Shown one piece after another: positions 24,601 to 36,600 of a DNA stretch of 64,000 nucleotides; positions within the stretch are counted from its first letter, which is position 1; every line of letters starts with the position of its first letter. This DNA is from Heterohyrax brucei (taxonomy: Eukaryota > Chordata > Mammalia > Hyracoidea > Procaviidae). The notes beneath the pieces are model-generated. The model searched no databases. It was not told the DNA's origin and saw nothing but the letters and a program-made list of their open reading frames with translations. The stretch lies in assembly GCA_028571685.1 (NCBI GenBank), contig CM053143.1, forward strand, positions 196,485,829 to 196,549,828. The letters run 5' to 3'. The position numbers were made by a program, and so were the translations under genes.

Positions 24601-27600
24601 GCTGCAAAAACTTCCAAGTGTTGAAAAGTGAAGGGGTCACCTTGGGGACTAAGGTGCGACTGACCCAAGCCATGGTGTTTTCAATTGCATCGTATGCGTG
24701 TGAAAGCGGGACAATGAATAAGGAAGACAGAAGAACTGACGCCTTTGGGCTGTGTGTCAGACAGGGATGCCGAGTGCACCGTGGACCGCCAGCCCTTGTT
24801 GGCTCAGTGGTGAGGGACAGCATCTGCTGACCCAGAGGTCGGTGGTTCTGATCCACCAGGCACTCTTTGGAAACTACGGGCAGTTCTCCTCTGTCCTGTA
24901 GAAATTGGCTCAAAGGCAGTGGGTTTGGTCTTTGGTTTATGGACAGCCAGGAGAACCAACAAGTCTGTCTCGGAAGAAGTGCAAGCGGAATGATCCCCAG
25001 AAACAAGGATGGCGAGGCCGCGTCTCATACTTTGGACGTGTTGTCAGAAGGGGCCACTCCCTGGTGAAGGACATCACGCTTGGTGAAGTGGAGGGTCAGC
25101 GCAGAAGAGGAAGACCCTCAGTGAGATGGACAGGCACTGTGGCCCGGGCAGCGGGCTCGAGCACGACAGTAGTTGGGAAGGTGGCGCAGGACCGGCCAGG
25201 TGTCCAGGTGGCCCTGTGTCGTGTGGGCTCGCTAGGGGCTGGGGCGACTCCAGGGCTCCTAACGACGACTGGGTAACAGCGCAGTAACTAAAATTTAGGG
25301 AGAACCTACTAACCCTCTCCTCTCTAAAGCCTTTCTCCGCAAACAAGTCATCCCCTCTCTCTGCCCAGGGAGCCCACACAGCCCTGCTCCTTCTCCCCTG
25401 GTGGGGGGCAGGTGGAAGCCCACCTGCTGTGCAGGGACCGGGGGTGGCCTCTGGCCGGGAAGCCCCCTCAGGGACTCTGTGCTGGGGATTTGCAGGACCT
25501 TCGGCCCCTTGTCTGTTTAGGAGACAGAACTCGGGGCGCACACCTCCCGCCAGTGTTAGTGGGGGCCGCCCCTCCCTCTGGGCTGGTAAGGCCTTGGTTT
25601 GCCATTCTTCTTTGCTTGTTCCCGGTGTGCAGGACGCACCCACCTGGGGTTCCTGGTCTCTAGTTTACACTTCCCCCTACTTTCCCTCCCCCCACGGCCC
25701 CCGCCCTCACCGCCCCTCCCGCTCCAGGTGCCCGTGCTGAAGCCCATGGACCTGATGGTAGAGGTCAGCCCGCGGAGGGTCTTCGCCAACGGCCACACCT
25801 ACCACATCAACTCCATCTCGGTCAACAGCGACTGCGAGACGTACATGTCGGCCGACGACCTGCGCATCAACCTCTGGCACCTGGCCGTCACCGACCGCAG
25901 CTTCAGTATCCTGAGCGGGTGACTGTGAACAGGGCCTCAGGCGGGGGCGGCAGGCTGCCTGTGTGCCGTGGTCACCCCCTCCCCTGGCCGGGGTGCTGTG
26001 TGTCAGTGCCCTGGAGGAGGGACTCTTGCCTGCCAGAGATGAGAGGATACCTCAGAGCCCTCCTCTCTGAGGCTCAGGGGGCTCAGTTGGTGTTAGATAT
26101 GGGTCCTGGGCTCAGGGTGGCCCCCGGGGGTCAAAGCCCACACAGCGTCCACACAGGGCTGCACGCATCTAGGGCTCAGGGTCCTACCAGGGCTCAGGGT
26201 GGCACCCCGGGGTCAGAGCCCAGGTGAATAGGTCTTTGGGGTCCAGGGAAGGCCCCAGCTCGGCGGGCCCCTGTATCTAGAGCAGGTTGGGGCAACAGAA
26301 TCGATTCCAGCCCCAGCGGCTGTGGATGAAGGAAGGGTTGGTGCTGAGCACAGGCTTGGGGTACAGCTCCCCCGGGGTTGGGGGGGCAGGGCGGGCAGCT
26401 GGTGGGGGGCCGCATCAGTAGTAGTCACGGTGCTTCAGGATGCTCTGGGTGCTGCAGGCTGTGCGCGCGTTTCGGGCCACCACCCTGGTAGGCAGGGGAT
26501 GTGTCTTGGGGGGCCGCGCACACCTGTCAGACCATGCTTGGGGTAGGAGCTGCAGCAGTGCCCTTTCGGATGAGGACACTAAATCACAGAGTCACCAAAG
26601 ACCTTACTTGGGGCGCACCTAGTTGAGTGTTAAAGTGGGGTTCAGATACAGACCACCAGTGCGGGGTCCCCACGTATAACCCCTGCCCCGAGCTGCCCTG
26701 GTGATGAGCTGCGGGTGGGGCACGGGTGCTCAGGAGGGGCATGGGAGGAGGCATGGCGGGCGGTGGGCTCGCTGCGGTGGCAGAGGACGATCCCTCCCCG
26801 GGTCAGCCTGCCACCTTGCTCGTCACACAGCCCCTCCACAGAGGGTCCCTCTTCTGCAGGCCACCTGCCCTTTGCCTCCCCCAAGTTCTCCTGATTTTTT
26901 TTCTTTTTCTTTAAGCCAAGTTGCTTAATAGGTGTAATTGGAAAGAGGAATTTTATTTTGCCGGCACCAGTGAAAGTAAAGCAGCGTCCTGTGCCCTAAA
27001 TGGGAGGTCACCCAAAGAGGGGGCATGTGCTGCGTGTGGGCTGGGCCGGGCGGGAGCCACCAGCCACATGTGGCTGCTGACCACCCGGAAGGCAACTGGG
27101 TGATGAGGAGAAGGCAAATTAAAACGTAAATGGGCGGATCTGGCTGGCGGCTGCTCAGGGAAGGTGAGCACCTGTGGTGGGGTGGCAGAGGGTATGGCAC
27201 GAAGCCGAGACTCTCCCGTTTGCATCAGACCAGGCGCTGTGGAGACGAACCCCGTCTTGTGGCAGTCCCACGTGTGTCCTAGCGGAGCTGTGCTGCAGGG
27301 TTTCTGTGGCTGAGCTTGAAGATCTCTGGACTTTTCTACCTTGGCTCACCTGACAGGACCGAACCTCCGGCCTTCAGTTAGTTGTTGGGGTGTCCATCGG
27401 GGCCCCCATGTCTGCTGACGGGGAAAGGAAAATTGTGTCCCTGCTCTGTCTCCCACCAGCTGTGGCTGGGCGGCAAGGAGCCTTGGGCGCTGTGTGAGCA
27501 GAGGCAGAGCAGCAGTGTTGGGGGCTTCATAGAGCTGGAGAGGGGCTGGAGAGGGCTGGCGAAGGTGGGTCAGGAAGCCAGGTGGCCAGTGAGGGCAGGG

Positions 27601-30600
27601 CTGTGTGTGGCCTGGACGGGGGCAAGGTAGGAGAGTTGTCAGCTGCCGAGTCGGCTCCGACACTTGGGAATGCTCAGATCCGGGACAGCCGCACGAGGTC
27701 AGACCACTGCGTCTGCCAGCTTCATTGTTCCCAGCACGGCACGCCTCACAGCTCCGTGTCACTGCAGTCACCTTTGAAGTACTCCGGAGGGAAGCTATGT
27801 ACCAACACCAGTGCCTAGTCCACTCCTCAAAGCAGTGTTGGAACTCTTTCTGGAATGGCCATTGTGCATGGTAGCAGGATGGTAAGTTTGTGAACTTAGT
27901 CGCCTAGTTGTCTGTGAGGGAGTTTTTAGGCAGTAAACACATCACTGTATGGGAACACCCTTCCTACTCACCTCATCTGGCCCCCAGTGACTTTTTTCTT
28001 TCCTTGAAGATAAAGGAAATATTGTAAGGAAGACATCTGGATGCCTTGGTAATACAATGACAGCTCTGATGGTCCTTCCAGAAAAAGAGCTCTAAATGGC
28101 TTTGAAGGGTGGACCAGGCACTGGTGTGGGTGCACAGCTTCCCCAGGGCAGTCCTTCAAAGGTGACCACAGTGACCTTCCGCTCCAGGATGAGCTGATGA
28201 ACCTAAGTGGCAGTCCCCCTGCGGGTGACAGACCGACACACGGTAGCTCCCTGTCGGTTCGCCTCGTTCTGCCCTCCCTCTGCTGCTGACCTTGCACTTG
28301 CCCAGACACTGTGAAGGTAACTCATGGATCTGGCGGCCTAGGTGACCATGGGATAGGAGACCAGGTCACTGTGAGGAAGAGGGGTGAGGTGTCCCCAGTT
28401 GTCACCTTCAGCCTTGTCTCCTTGCCTCTCCACAACACCGATGTGCCCTGGCCACGGGGCGGCCAGCTCCCTGCTTCAGCAGTACCTGCTGTGAGCCAGG
28501 CCCTGTGCTTTATGCCCAGACTGGGCACAGCGATCCCTGACCTCCTGGGCAGACAGGTGACAGGTGACCAATGTCACCAACAAGCAAGCGCCCAGTGTGC
28601 ACGCAGGTAGTCAGTGTGCAGGCAGGTGGCGGGCGTGCAGGCAGGTAGCAGGTTTGTGCGGGCAGGTGGCAGGTGTATAGGCAGGTGACAGGCATGTGGG
28701 CAGCTGATGGGCGTGCACACAGGTGACAGGCGTGCGGGCAGGTGGCAGGTACCGTTGGGAGGGACCAGAGCCAGTGAGCACGGCTGCAGGTGGACGAGGA
28801 GCTGAGCGCGGGCTTGTGCGGAGGCCTGTGAGGAGGCGGGCTGGCTGTGGGGACGGATGGCAGTGGTGGGTGCCTGACTGTGGCTGCAGGCCAGGTGAGG
28901 AGGGTCAGAGTGTCACACAGGCGAGGGCAGTGGAAAGGGGGCGTCGCTGGACTGGGGTCCCCGTCACTCAGTGCCCTGCTGGGGCGGGTCCTCGCACCTA
29001 GCCGAGACAGGGCATTAGCCGTGCAGCCTTGGTCCTGGGGGACAGGACCACAGCACGTGTCACAGGGAGCTTCAAGAGCTGGCCGAGTGCCTGGCCGCCC
29101 AGCCAAGCCCCAGGAGGCAGGTGGAGGTGGGGAGCAGGACCCGGTGCCCCATGGCTGCGGGAACCCCCGACGAGGTCACTGCGGAAGCATACACGGGGCC
29201 AGGTGCTGCCCGGCCTCCGGGTCACGACCTGCGCGAGGTCAGTGAGGACACCTGCCCTGGAGGCCGGGTGTCACGGTGGGTCTGAGGACAGCCCGGGTGG
29301 AGGCGAACCCCTCCTCTGTCCACTTGGCGTGCTGTGGTGGCCTTGCGTTGCTGTGCTGCTGGCACTTCAGGTAGAGCAGGGTTGCCGCGGAGGACAGGTC
29401 TCCGTGGAACTTCCAGACCCAGACAGACTAGGAAGAAAGGCCTGGTGACCCACCTCTGAAAACTGTGAATGACGTTGGGTCATTGACCCTGTGGTGCTGG
29501 AAGTGGAGCCCCTGGGGCAGAAGGCTGTCGGTATGCCCAGTGGCTGCACTGAGGGCCGGAGCAGACCGGTGACGTGAGGACGGTGCAGGCCCTGGCACCG
29601 TGGTGTGTGAGGTCACCATGAGGCGAGCTGTCTGACAGCAGGTCGGGACAGGGACAAAGGCGTGTCGTTCTGATGGGAGGAGGAAGTGACAAAGCTGTGT
29701 CCTTCTGACATGCGGAGGCCGGAGAGGCATCGTGAGTGCACGCTGCTGAGTTTTTTGGGTGCCTCAGGGGGATTTGCGCTGCCCGAGGGTGGCAGTTCTG
29801 GCCAGGGCAGACTGTCTGGTCAGCAAGGTAAGCACTGGCTACTAATGCTTACCCTCTTGTCTGCGGCGAGCGACACACGTGTTCTCACTACCCCAAGGCT
29901 TCTGGTTCCAGGTCTGGCTGGCACCTGCGCCTCCCACCCCCGCAGCTCCTTCCTGAAGAATCAAAGCCTCTTTTCAAATTTACAGTCCCTGATGGGGCGC
30001 TGACCCCGTGAGCCGGCGGAGTGAGGGCTCACGTGTGCTTACTCCTTAACCCGGAGGGAGCCGTGTCATGTGGCTGTAGCCACCTGGGCTGGCCTTGCCT
30101 GCTGGACGGCCTGCCTGGGTTCTGGCTTGTTCTGAGAGACAGCCCAGCCCGACGGGAGCACCCAGGCTGGGCAAGAGGAGAGCACCCACCTGGCCCAGGG
30201 TTGGCGTCCTTTCTCTGGCCCCTTGGTGTCTCGCCTTGTTGATGCTGCTGTTTCAGGACCCACTGGACAGTTCCTGCTGAGCGACAGCCACCTTGTGTCC
30301 ACACGGTGACGGTCCCATTTAAGCAACCTTGTTTCTTAGTAAAGGTTCTAAGGGAAAGGAGAAATTTCTTCACGGCAGAGGAAAGATGGACACCGTTTTG
30401 ATGCTTTGCCAATAAGAAAGCAGTCTCGGGATGTCAACTGTGACTTGCAGCTGCCTCTGTGACCCCTCATCTCCCTCCATGACCCCTCAACTCTCTCTGT
30501 GACCCCTCACCTTCCTCTGTGACCCCTCACCCACCTCCGTGACCCCTCACCCACCTCCGTGACCCCTCACCCACCTCCGTGACCCCTCACCCACCTCCGT

Positions 30601-33600
30601 GACCCCTCACCCACCTCCGTGACCCCTCACCCACCTCCGTGACCCCTCACCTCCCTCCGTGACCCCTCACCCACCTCCATGACCCCTCACCAGCCTCTGT
30701 GACCCCTCACGTCCCTCCGTGACCCCTCACCCACCTCCGTGACCCCTCACCCACCTCCGTGACCCCTCACCCACCTCCGTGACCCCTCACCCACCTCCGT
30801 GACCCCTCACCCACCTCCGTGACCCCTCACCTCCCTCCGTGACCCCTCACCCACCTCCATGACCCCTCACCAGCCTCTGTGACCCCTCACGTCCCTCCGT
30901 GACCCCTCCCCAGACTCTGTCATCCCTCACCTGCCTGCCCTGGGTGGAACACCTTCTGGCCATTGTGCTTCCCTGCCCACTGTCCAGCCCCACCCCTGTT
31001 CCCTTCTTCTCCCCTGCACAAACTGCTCCTGGTCACCTTCCCTTCACCTGCCCTCCATCCTTTCTGCATGCCTCCTCAGTCACACAGGGTCTCATGGGGC
31101 ACAGCCCCTTGATGCTCTCTGGGGACACTGGGCTCTTGATGTCTGCTGATAGGAGTGAAGCCCTGGGGATCAGGAGCTTGCCCTAAGCCCTCGGTGCCCT
31201 AGTCCCCAGCATAGGGCCCTGTCTTGACGAGTGAAGACACAGGTCCCACCTGTCATCAGCCTAGGGTCCTGGTGGCCAGGGACCTCCAGCACTGAGGCAT
31301 AAGAGGAGGGGTCAGACAGATCCCCTGGGCATCAGTTTTCATAAACATAAAATGGGCATACTCCCTTCTCGTAGGGACATTTGGTAAGGAATGGAGAAGT
31401 CACTCACACACAGGGCTTGGTACCGGTGTGCCCAGCAACTGGCTGTGTGGTTTTCTGTCTCAAACAGCAACCCTCAGCTCTGAAGGCTGTCCCCGCAGAA
31501 CTCGGAGTCCCCTCTGGTGGCTGACGCTCATTTCCCCAGCACTGTCTCTGCATCCATTCAGAAACCTCCCACTCCTTTAATGCCAGCATGTGGAGACCAC
31601 ACGGCAGCTCTGGGTGGCGATTCTTGACAGCATGGCTTAGAGGTGACAGATTGCACAGAGGCCTCGGCCGGTTCACCTCCGCTCCATTTCTGGCACAGGA
31701 GAATTTTAAAGATGATTCCATCGATTTGTCTGCCTCCAGGCGGTTTCCTGCAGTAAGAGCCAGTCTCATGGCCAGCTTTAGTTGAGAGCAGGTTTCGGAT
31801 TTCTGCTCACAGGGCAGGTCCTGCGGCCGGTGCGACACAGGGCAGGTGCGACACCTATGAGGCTTGGCCTGCTGTCTGCAGGGATGGCGTCTGGCCGCAG
31901 CGGATGGTCAGTGAAGGAAGAGGCTGGGGTCCAGCGACAGTGTGATGGAGACGGGGGGACGCAGCGAGTCAGGAATCAGAGGAGCTGAGGGTCCCGCCCT
32001 GGCTCTCCTTCTGCCTCTCTGAGCCTCAGTTTCCCCTTCCTCCAGACAGTGGGGAGGCCTCTCTGGAGGTCCCCTAGTCGGCCTGGTGTGGCCTGGCTGG
32101 AGCTGGTCTGCACTGGCCAGGCTGGCGTGTCCACAGCCTCGCTGTGTTGCCAGGTGGGTTTCAAACCAGCCTTACTGGTAATATTCAGACCACAGATAGC
32201 TGGGATAGAATAGAACTTCCCCACTGGGTTTCCAAGGAGCACCGGAGGATTTGAACTTTTGGTTAGCAGCCAAATGCTTAACCACTGCACCAAAAAATAA
32301 AAATAAAGACCATTGCTGTGGAGTAGATAGCGACTCACAGCGACCCTACTGCCCTTCCAGGGCGCCCAGCCCTACCGCATCAGGCCCCTCCCCCAAGTAC
32401 CAGCTACTGATCAGGGACTGGACCCGTTGCCCTGGGCCTCATTTGGTCTACCGAGCTCGGACACTGTCCGTGGTGCTGACCCGCCTGCCCTCAGGCTGCA
32501 GTGGGTGTCCTCCCTGCTCAGGAAGCACCCCCTCCTGCGGTGACCAGGGTGCGCTCAGCACTTTACACACAGAACGTACCTGGTCCTTGGAAAACACCAG
32601 GTGAGAGGTGTCACCAACACCCCTCACAGCTGGGGAAACCAAGGCGCAGAGAGGTAATATAGTCCAAGCGGATTGGCACAGCTGCCACCGGGCTAGGCTG
32701 GGACCCAAATCCATGCCCACGGTGGCCCCGTCTACCGTGTGTCTCGTCTGCCAGGCAGTGGGCTGGTGCTCCGATCAGAGGGTGCTGTTCTGTCTCCCCT
32801 TGAGAGGACAGGCTTCATGCAGAGGGTGCTGTCCCCCTTTGCAGATGGGGGGCGGGCTCCGAGACCTGGATTCTCGTGTCCACGCCTCTCTGACCGGCTC
32901 CCCGACTGCCCACTCACCGGCTGCGGTGGACACAGTGGCACTTCTCAGCTTTTGTCTTAGAGCCTGAGGACCAGACGCCTCCCACACTGCAGCAGGACAG
33001 ACGGGGGTGGTTCTATCGCGATGTTGCCGAGTTCCTGGGCACTTGGCAGCGGCTTGAGGTTTCCGACCTTCCCTCCAGACGGTGGGGAGGGCGGTCCTGT
33101 TGCCCATCCCCCTCCTGACAGGCCTCAGCGGCATTGTGAAAGCACTCTTGGACCGTTGGTCCCAGGCCTTGTCATCTCTCAGGGCCGACCCCTGTTCCCC
33201 AGGTCCTGCCTCCCATGTCCCCCCTCCCCAGGCCCCGCCTCCCCTGTTGCCCCTCATCAGGCCCCTCCTCCTCTGTCTCACCTCCCGAAGCCCTCCTCTG
33301 CTGTCCCCCGGCTTCCCGCGTCTTAGGCCACCCTCTCCCCCCAACCACGTCCCTAGCTTCTCCCAGCCTTGCCTCCCAGCCCCGCCTACACGTGGGCTCC
33401 ACTCTGGCCCTTCCTCGCTGGCCAGCCTGTATCCCCTTCTTGCTCTCGGAATCTCAGGGTGCAGTTGGACAAACCAGCCCAGAGAGCTCTCTCGAGGTGA
33501 GGGGGCAGACGGTTTGTGTCCTGCCCAGTGTTTTTCTCCAAAGGGACGTGGGGATTGTGGCTGTTGCTAAAAGCACTGGCCACACTACCTCCTGGAGCAC

Positions 33601-36600
33601 AGGTCACCCCACTAAAGCGTTCTCACATCCCGTAGGGGGATCTCAGCAGCCGTTCTGCAGATGACGACAGAGGGAGCCCGGCTTGGGGGAAGGGGAGAAG
33701 AGGGGGGAAGAGCCAGGTTGCAAAGAGCGGCAGGCCGGCCAGGGGTATTGGGCTGCGGGAGGGGTGGGGAAAGGAGGGGCGGGGGTGGGGGGGCAGGGCT
33801 GCGGGAGGGGCGGAGGGAGGAGGGGCCGGGCTGTGGGAAAGGAGGGGGAGGGTGGGGCTGCAGCGGTGGAGGGGGGCGGGGCCCGGCCGCCTACGGGGAG
33901 AGGACAGATCCGGGCTTCCAGGGTCGTCCTGCCTTGCAGGGACTTTTTGAGGACCACCTTGCAAGTCGCTCTGCCAAGATGCCCCAGCTCCCATTTATAG
34001 CCAGGTCCCCTCTAGGAGAAAATTTGCTCAAAACGCTGTTTTCTGGCCATCTCCAGTTCCACTGTCCCCCACTCGGGCCCCCTTGGGGCCCTCCGGCTGC
34101 GACAACAGCTTTGTCCCCTCCCAGAGTGTGCTCCTTTGGAGCTTCTGGAGGAGCAGGCTTGGGCCGGGGGGTCACAGCCGCCTTCTCCATCGCACCCCAT
34201 CGACTTTCAGCGTCCGGAGACCCTTGGCGTGCTGACCCCGGAAGAAGTTTTCCCTGGAGCCTCGGGGGTCCTGGAAGGAGTTAGACAGCTGGGCCCTGTA
34301 GGCGCTCCAGCTGCCCGACGAGTGCCCAGGGCACGTGGTGTCCTGCCTGAGACTGGGGGTCCCGCTGCCACAGCTGTCAGTGCTCCTTACCTCGTCTAGG
34401 GGCTCAGCTTGGGGCTGTGTCCTTGAGGATTAGCTCCCGGCCACGCCAATCTGCTGACGACTCCTAAGAGGGCCTTCCCCATGAAGTCACGCCAGCTCTT
34501 GTCACAACGGAGGCTCCGCTGTGATTCAGCAGAGATTGTGTCAGTGGCTGAGTGGGCAGTTCTCAGGGCCAGTGCCCACTGTCCAGGTGGGGATGTGCCC
34601 ACTATGCAAGGTGAGGGGGTGCCCACCTGCCCAGGGGAAGGGACACCCACCTGCGTAGGTGAGGGGGCGCTCCCCAGCCCAGGTGGAGGCACTCACCTGT
34701 CCGGAGAAGTGGCTCACCTGTGAAGCAGACCGCTCGCGCTCAGAGTGTCACAGCATGTGGCCGGGAGGAGCGGCAGGCTCGGTCTCGGAAGCAAGGCCTC
34801 GGTGTGAGTTCCCTTAGGCTCCGAGCCCCAGGACGAGGGCTGACGTGGGGCGCAGCTGCGGCCAGCTGGGCTCCAGAGGCCAGGTGGTGCCCTTGCTACA
34901 AAGCGAGTCTGTTGCTGTCCGGTTGGCTCTGACTTACGGACACACTGTAGGGCAGGCTGGAGCTGCCCCATGGGCGCCCACTGGGTTCACACTGCCACTG
35001 TGAGGTCAGTGGCCACAGCTGTCAACTGCTGCGCCGCCGGGGTTTGGGGTGGTCGCTTCTGTAAAAGTCTACAAGCCTGCTGTGCTTACGTGAGGATGGA
35101 CACCTGGGTCACCTGTCCCGGGTCCCAGCAGGTGGCTGCTGTGCGTGAGGACAGACGTCTGGGTCACCTGCCCTGGGTCCTGGCAGGTGGAGCAGTGGCC
35201 AAGCCCTGATTCTGAGCTCTGCTGAGCACAGGCCAGGCCTGGAACCCACAGGGCTGGGAGGGTCACCCAGGACTCAATGTCGGATGGCAGGGCTGGAGGG
35301 GAGTGGGGCTCAGAACCCATCTGCAGTTTGAGAAATGGGCATCTGCAAGACCACAGTGGAGTGACAGGCACAGAACAGGAAGCCAGGCCATGGGTCGTTC
35401 ACAAACCCGCTGTCTGAGTGAAGCCTTGGGAAATAAAGGTGCTGGTGTCTCAAGAGCAAGACAGTGGTCCCCGTTTGGCCTGGATCAGCAGCTCATGGTT
35501 GGGAGCTGGGGCGACCTGTCCGCAAGCTTCCTCAGCACAGCCACTTGTCACAGTATTTCGGTGCTGCTTGGTGTGGTGATGGTGCTGAGGGCTTGCAGCC
35601 GGGACTGGGCCACCACTGGCCTTGATGCATGTCATCTGGGCCACTCGAAGGAAAGGGGGCTTGTGAAAGGTGGGGAGCTAGGGCCTGACACCAGAGGGAG
35701 GAAGACGTCCTCAAGGCCCAGTGCTCTAAGGGTATGGCCCTCTGCCAGCCTTCTTCACTGTCCCCACCCTGGGGACCGTGGCTTCTATCCCTGCCCCTCC
35801 TCCCTAGTCACTCAGCCAAGGCTGGAATGAGCTTCAGTGGGCAGCTGGCCCCTAGCACGTCGCCCTCTGGCTGTCTTCGTGGCTTCACTCCGGAAGTCCC
35901 CCCTCTGCAGAGGCCCTGCTGTAGGCACAGCACATCCACCCCCAGAGGGAGGGGACACTGAGGCACAGTCGGTCACTAGCTGCTAGTGGCAGAGCCGGAG
36001 CTCTTGACCACTGACTGTCCCGAGTCACAGCTGTGGCCCTCCTACTCTGGACCCAGCACGGCTCCATCTGGGTCCTGCCAGGTCCGAGTCTTTATCTGCA
36101 TGGGGAGGGGACAGAAGGACACATGGTGGGACTGCTTCAGTGGGCGCGTGGCCTGTGGATGTATCAGGCATGTGGGTGCTGGGCCATTGACTCGGGTGCA
36201 GGGTGTAAACAGGGCACTGCAGCCCGCGGCCAGGCCAAAGTCACGGTTGGCCGACGTCTCAGGTCACAGTGGCATATGCGGACGAGGTTCTGACCTGGGT
36301 GAGGTTGATTGCAGCAAGTGACAGCAGGACAGGCTTGTCCCGCAGGTGCACACTCTGGGACTGTGACAGATCTCAGCCCACATCAGGGCGGGTGTCCCTC
36401 CCTGGCTGGTCGGTGACCCCCTTCCCTGGGAGCCCCTCATGGCCTGGGGCCCCCTGGAGCTTGCCTTTAGTCCTCACCTTCAGTGCGGCTTCTCCTTAGG
36501 TCGGCGTGACACTTTCTGCGTGTCCCCCGGCCAGTTCAGCCCATCAGTGTCCCCTTACTGATCACCTGCTGTGTACCAGCACTTAGCCGGGGGTACAGGC

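Larger units (their letters stand above)
19781..25727 (+). other. PPP2R2C: PPP2R2C intron 4
   Basis: The intron is 5947 bases, GTGAGA...CTCCAG. It holds an AfroSINE-like copy (20000-20195), a MIR (20470-20740) and a nearly full-length dead RTE LINE (22105-25215). The stretch 20740-22100 looks unique and empty of genes, as does 25220-25727. Confidence 0.9.

Noticed and set aside
24793-24870. tRNA-like sequence with A- and B-box-like elements
   Set aside because: It is the tRNA-derived head of an AfroSINE with a target duplication, as are the similar heads elsewhere. No intact tRNA cloverleaf is present.
30440-30910. CRISPR-like regular repeat array (also 9041-9497)
   Set aside because: The units are directly adjacent with no unique spacers, and the genome is mammalian. 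They are minisatellites.
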